DNA of 38,035 nucleotides from Elusimicrobiota bacterium. Its GTDB lineage: Bacteria > Elusimicrobiota > Elusimicrobia > UBA1565 > JACRDR01. Numbering within the stretch: the stretch's first letter is position 1; the number at the start of each line of letters is the position of its first letter. The notes beneath the pieces were generated by a model. That model was not told where the DNA came from, made no database searches, and was given only the letters and a program-made list of their open reading frames with translations. The DNA lies in NCBI GenBank assembly GCA_026388115.1, contig JAPLKK010000016.1, positions 1 to 38,035 of the forward strand, written 5' to 3'. Shown piece after piece: positions 35,759-38,035 of this stretch. Position numbers and translations under genes: made by a program.

Positions 35759-36676
35759 ATGAAACAGGCGTTCCGGTCCCTGGCACTCTCGGCCGTGCTG
35801 CTGTCGGTCGCGCTTCACGCCGCTTGGGCGCTCACGCTCGCCGTCACGGGCGACGTGGCGGGTCCCGACGCCGGGGCCGTCTCGGACGCCATCCTCGCCG
35901 AGCCGGCCGTGGAGGCGGTCCTATTGGCCGGAGATACGGACAACGAGAAGACCACGCCGCTCGGCAGCTTCCAGAAGCTGTACAAAGACACCTTCGGCCG
36001 GTTCCTATCCAAGATCCACCCCTGCCCCGGCAACCACGACCGGTCCTCGATCCCGCGGTTCAGCGGCTACCAGGCCTTCTGGGGCGAAGCCGCGCACGCT
36101 CCCGAGATGTACTACAGCTTCGACCTCGGTGGCTGGCACATCATCAGCCTCGACAGCGTGACCTTCGAGAAGGGAGGGCCGGCGGCGCAGGCGCAGCTCG
36201 GCTGGCTCAAAACGGATCTGGCGGCCCACCCCAAGGCGCCGGTCCTGGCCTATTGGCATTACCCCTTCTTCTCGCGAGCCAAGCACCGGGGCCAGCCTCG
36301 CATGAAGCCCTTCTGGGAGGCGCTCTACGCTCATGGTCCCGCCCTGGTGATGGCCGGGCACAACCACGTCTACGAGCGGTTTGCCCCCATGGACCCGGAG
36401 GGCAGGACCGTTGCCGAAACGCGAGGCATCCGGGAGTTCGAGATAAGCCCAGGAGGGGCGCCGCCGGTGCTCCGTCAGGACAAGGATGCGCCGGGGCCGG
36501 CGTCAGAAAAGTTCGACGGCGGCGTCAGCCACGTCGGCTTCTTCATCCTCGAGCCCGGCGGGGCCTACCGCTACACCATCAAGGCCGTGGCGGGAACGGG
36601 CGCCGCGCGGGTCGTAGACACCGGAGCGGGCGACCTGCTCGGCCGCGGCGCTCCCGCGGCGAGCGAGAGCCGCTGA
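35759..36676 (+). CDS. secreted calcineurin-like metallophosphoesterase
   Basis: LAVTGDVAGPD, LLAGDTDN, HPCPGNHDR, YWHYPFFSR, VMAGHNHVYERFAPM. Confidence 0.88.
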   Translation: MKQAFRSLALSAVLLSVALHAAWALTLAVTGDVAGPDAGAVSDAILAEPAVEAVLLAGDTDNEKTTPLGSFQKLYKDTFGRFLSKIHPCPGNHDRSSIPRFSGYQAFWGEAAHAPEMYYSFDLGGWHIISLDSVTFEKGGPAAQAQLGWLKTDLAAHPKAPVLAYWHYPFFSRAKHRGQPRMKPFWEALYAHGPALVMAGHNHVYERFAPMDPEGRTVAETRGIREFEISPGGAPPVLRQDKDAPGPASEKFDGGVSHVGFFILEPGGAYRYTIKAVAGTGAARVVDTGAGDLLGRGAPAASESR

Positions 36677-36682
36677 TCAGAG

Positions 36683-37834
36683 TCAGAGAGGGAACAGCTC
36701 TCGCAGGCCGTCCCTCCAGGGCCAAAGCTCGACGCCGTCGAGCATCTTTCGGGAGTCTCCCAGATATAAGACCCACGACCGATGCCTCTTGCCGTAGAAC
36801 TCGCGGAAGCTTCGCAGGCCGGCGAGATCGCCGCTCCTAAGCGTCCGGGAGACCTTGATCTCGATGGCCCAGACTTCGGAGCCGCGCTCCAGGATGAAAT
36901 CGACTTCCGCCCCGTGCTCCGTCCGGTAGGTCGTCAGGCGGATATCCTCATCCTTTGCCGCAGCCAGGTCATGGATCTGATTGAAGATGAAATGCTCGAA
37001 AGCGCGGCCGAGACGGTCCGCGGACACCTGGAAATTCCCCAAGAGCCCGTTGAGAACTCCGCCGTCGAAGAAACAGTATCGCGGATGCTGGACTAGCCGG
37101 CGGCGCGCGCTGCTTCCGAAGGGCTCGGCACGGCGGACAATCAGGCAGTCCTCCAATACCTCGAAGAAGCGCACGGCCGTCTGGCGCGGCACCTGCGACG
37201 TTGAGGCGAGCTTCGCCAGGTCAAGGAACTCCCCGGACCATTCCCCGGCGACGCGCAGGAAGCGCGCAAAGCCCTCGAGGTTGCGCGCGAGATTTTCGCC
37301 CTGGACCTCTTCCTTCAAATAGGTGGCCGCGTACGAGCGCAGCGTCTTTTCACGCGTCCCGTCATCCTCCTCGGTCCAAATCCCGGGCAGGGTCCCGAAA
37401 GCGAGAGCCTTCCGCAAGTCGAACGCTTCACCCAACTCCGCGCAGGTCAGTGGACCGAGGCGGTAGGAGTGGATGCGGCCGGGAAGGAGGTTCGCTTGCC
37501 CCCTCTTCAGCTTGCGGGCGCTCGATCCCGTCAGATAGAACCTAATGAGATTGGGCTTGCGATCCAGCAGGACTTGCACGGTGTTCAAGAGGCTCGGAAG
37601 CCTCTGAACCTCATCGATAAACACTGTCGCCGCCTCCCGGCGCGCGCCCAGACGCTGCTCAAGCTCGGAAGGGTTGCTCAAGAACTCCAGGAAGGTCGGC
37701 TCGTGCGCCAAATTGATCGTGATATCCGGCGCCAACCCAGCGATCAGCGTCGATTTCCCGGTTTGGCGCGGACCAAGAACCAGGACGCTCTTTTTCGAGG
37801 AGGCGAGAATAGGTGCCAGAGCCCTGTTAAGCAC
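36683..37834 (-). CDS. AAA ATPase with DUF4143
   Basis: VLVLGPRQTGKSTLI, VFIDEVQRLPSLLNTVQVLLD, FYLTGSSARKLKRGQANLLPGRI, DFILERGSEVWAIEIKVSRT. Confidence 0.88.
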   Translation of the reverse strand: MLNRALAPILASSKKSVLVLGPRQTGKSTLIAGLAPDITINLAHEPTFLEFLSNPSELEQRLGARREAATVFIDEVQRLPSLLNTVQVLLDRKPNLIRFYLTGSSARKLKRGQANLLPGRIHSYRLGPLTCAELGEAFDLRKALAFGTLPGIWTEEDDGTREKTLRSYAATYLKEEVQGENLARNLEGFARFLRVAGEWSGEFLDLAKLASTSQVPRQTAVRFFEVLEDCLIVRRAEPFGSSARRRLVQHPRYCFFDGGVLNGLLGNFQVSADRLGRAFEHFIFNQIHDLAAAKDEDIRLTTYRTEHGAEVDFILERGSEVWAIEIKVSRTLRSGDLAGLRSFREFYGKRHRSWVLYLGDSRKMLDGVELWPWRDGLRELFPL

Positions 37835-37899
37835 GCGGTTATTTTACGCTGTATTTCAACCGCAGTCAAGCGCGCGCCCGGGAGGTGTTTGGCAAGTGA

Positions 37900-38035
37900 T
37901 TACTTCGACGCGATGATGGCGGGGGAGTGGGACCGGATGTCCACCGCATCCACCTTCTTGAAGCCGGCCTCCTCGAACCAGCGGGTGTAATCCGTCTGGG
38001 TGAAGGTCGAGCCCTCGGGAGAGTGCAGCAGCATC
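37900..38035 (-). CDS. C-terminus of a SAM-dependent methyltransferase, partial
   Basis: Minus-strand frame MLLHSPEGSTFTQTDYTRWFEEAGFKKVDAVDIRSHSPAIIASK* open to the window edge; typical methyltransferase C-terminal pattern. Confidence 0.55.
   Translation of the reverse strand, partial: MLLHSPEGSTFTQTDYTRWFEEAGFKKVDAVDIRSHSPAIIASK

Noticed and set aside
1-38035. tRNA, rRNA, CRISPR array, transposase or phage genes
   Set aside because: Reading both strands gave no T-loop/acceptor patterns, no regular repeat-spacer series and no recognisable mobile-element proteins. A tRNAscan/Infernal run would be needed for certainty.

Overview
This is a GC-rich bacterial chromosomal window with dense coding. 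The style recalls Elusimicrobiota, but that is inference only. No rRNA, tRNA, CRISPR array, phage or transposase was recognised. Main blocks, left to right: (a) a stress/envelope block (RsbT-like fragment, lipoprotein, beta-barrel protein, YflT-like protein, ferritin-like protein, HEAT-repeat protein, POTRA/Omp85-like protein); (b) a secreted Cys-rich protein with a duplicated module; (c) a large alpha-2-macroglobulin-family gene (bait-like region, CTEQ thioester motif) split over three frames, followed by a GldA/F/G-like ABC operon and DUF4340; (d) a secreted protein with seven 32-aa repeats; (e) a DMT transporter, an AT-rich intergenic region, fRMsr, rlmN and mgtC; (f) a heme operon (response regulator with GGDDF, hemE, hemH, an unlisted 30-aa CxxC/CxxC ORF, protoporphyrinogen oxidase); (g) a nitronate monooxygenase-like gene, an outer-membrane protein and amt; (h) a kinase/regulator/separate sensor operon; (i) a lipoprotein, metallophosphoesterase, DUF4143 ATPase and a partial methyltransferase. 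The most notable unexplained signals are a palindromic promoter-like element in three intergenic regions, a repeated ACTAGTACGAATGAG motif beside G/C runs, a Pho-box-like direct repeat with a downstream long hairpin, the microORF in the heme operon, and the frame-split macroglobulin gene.
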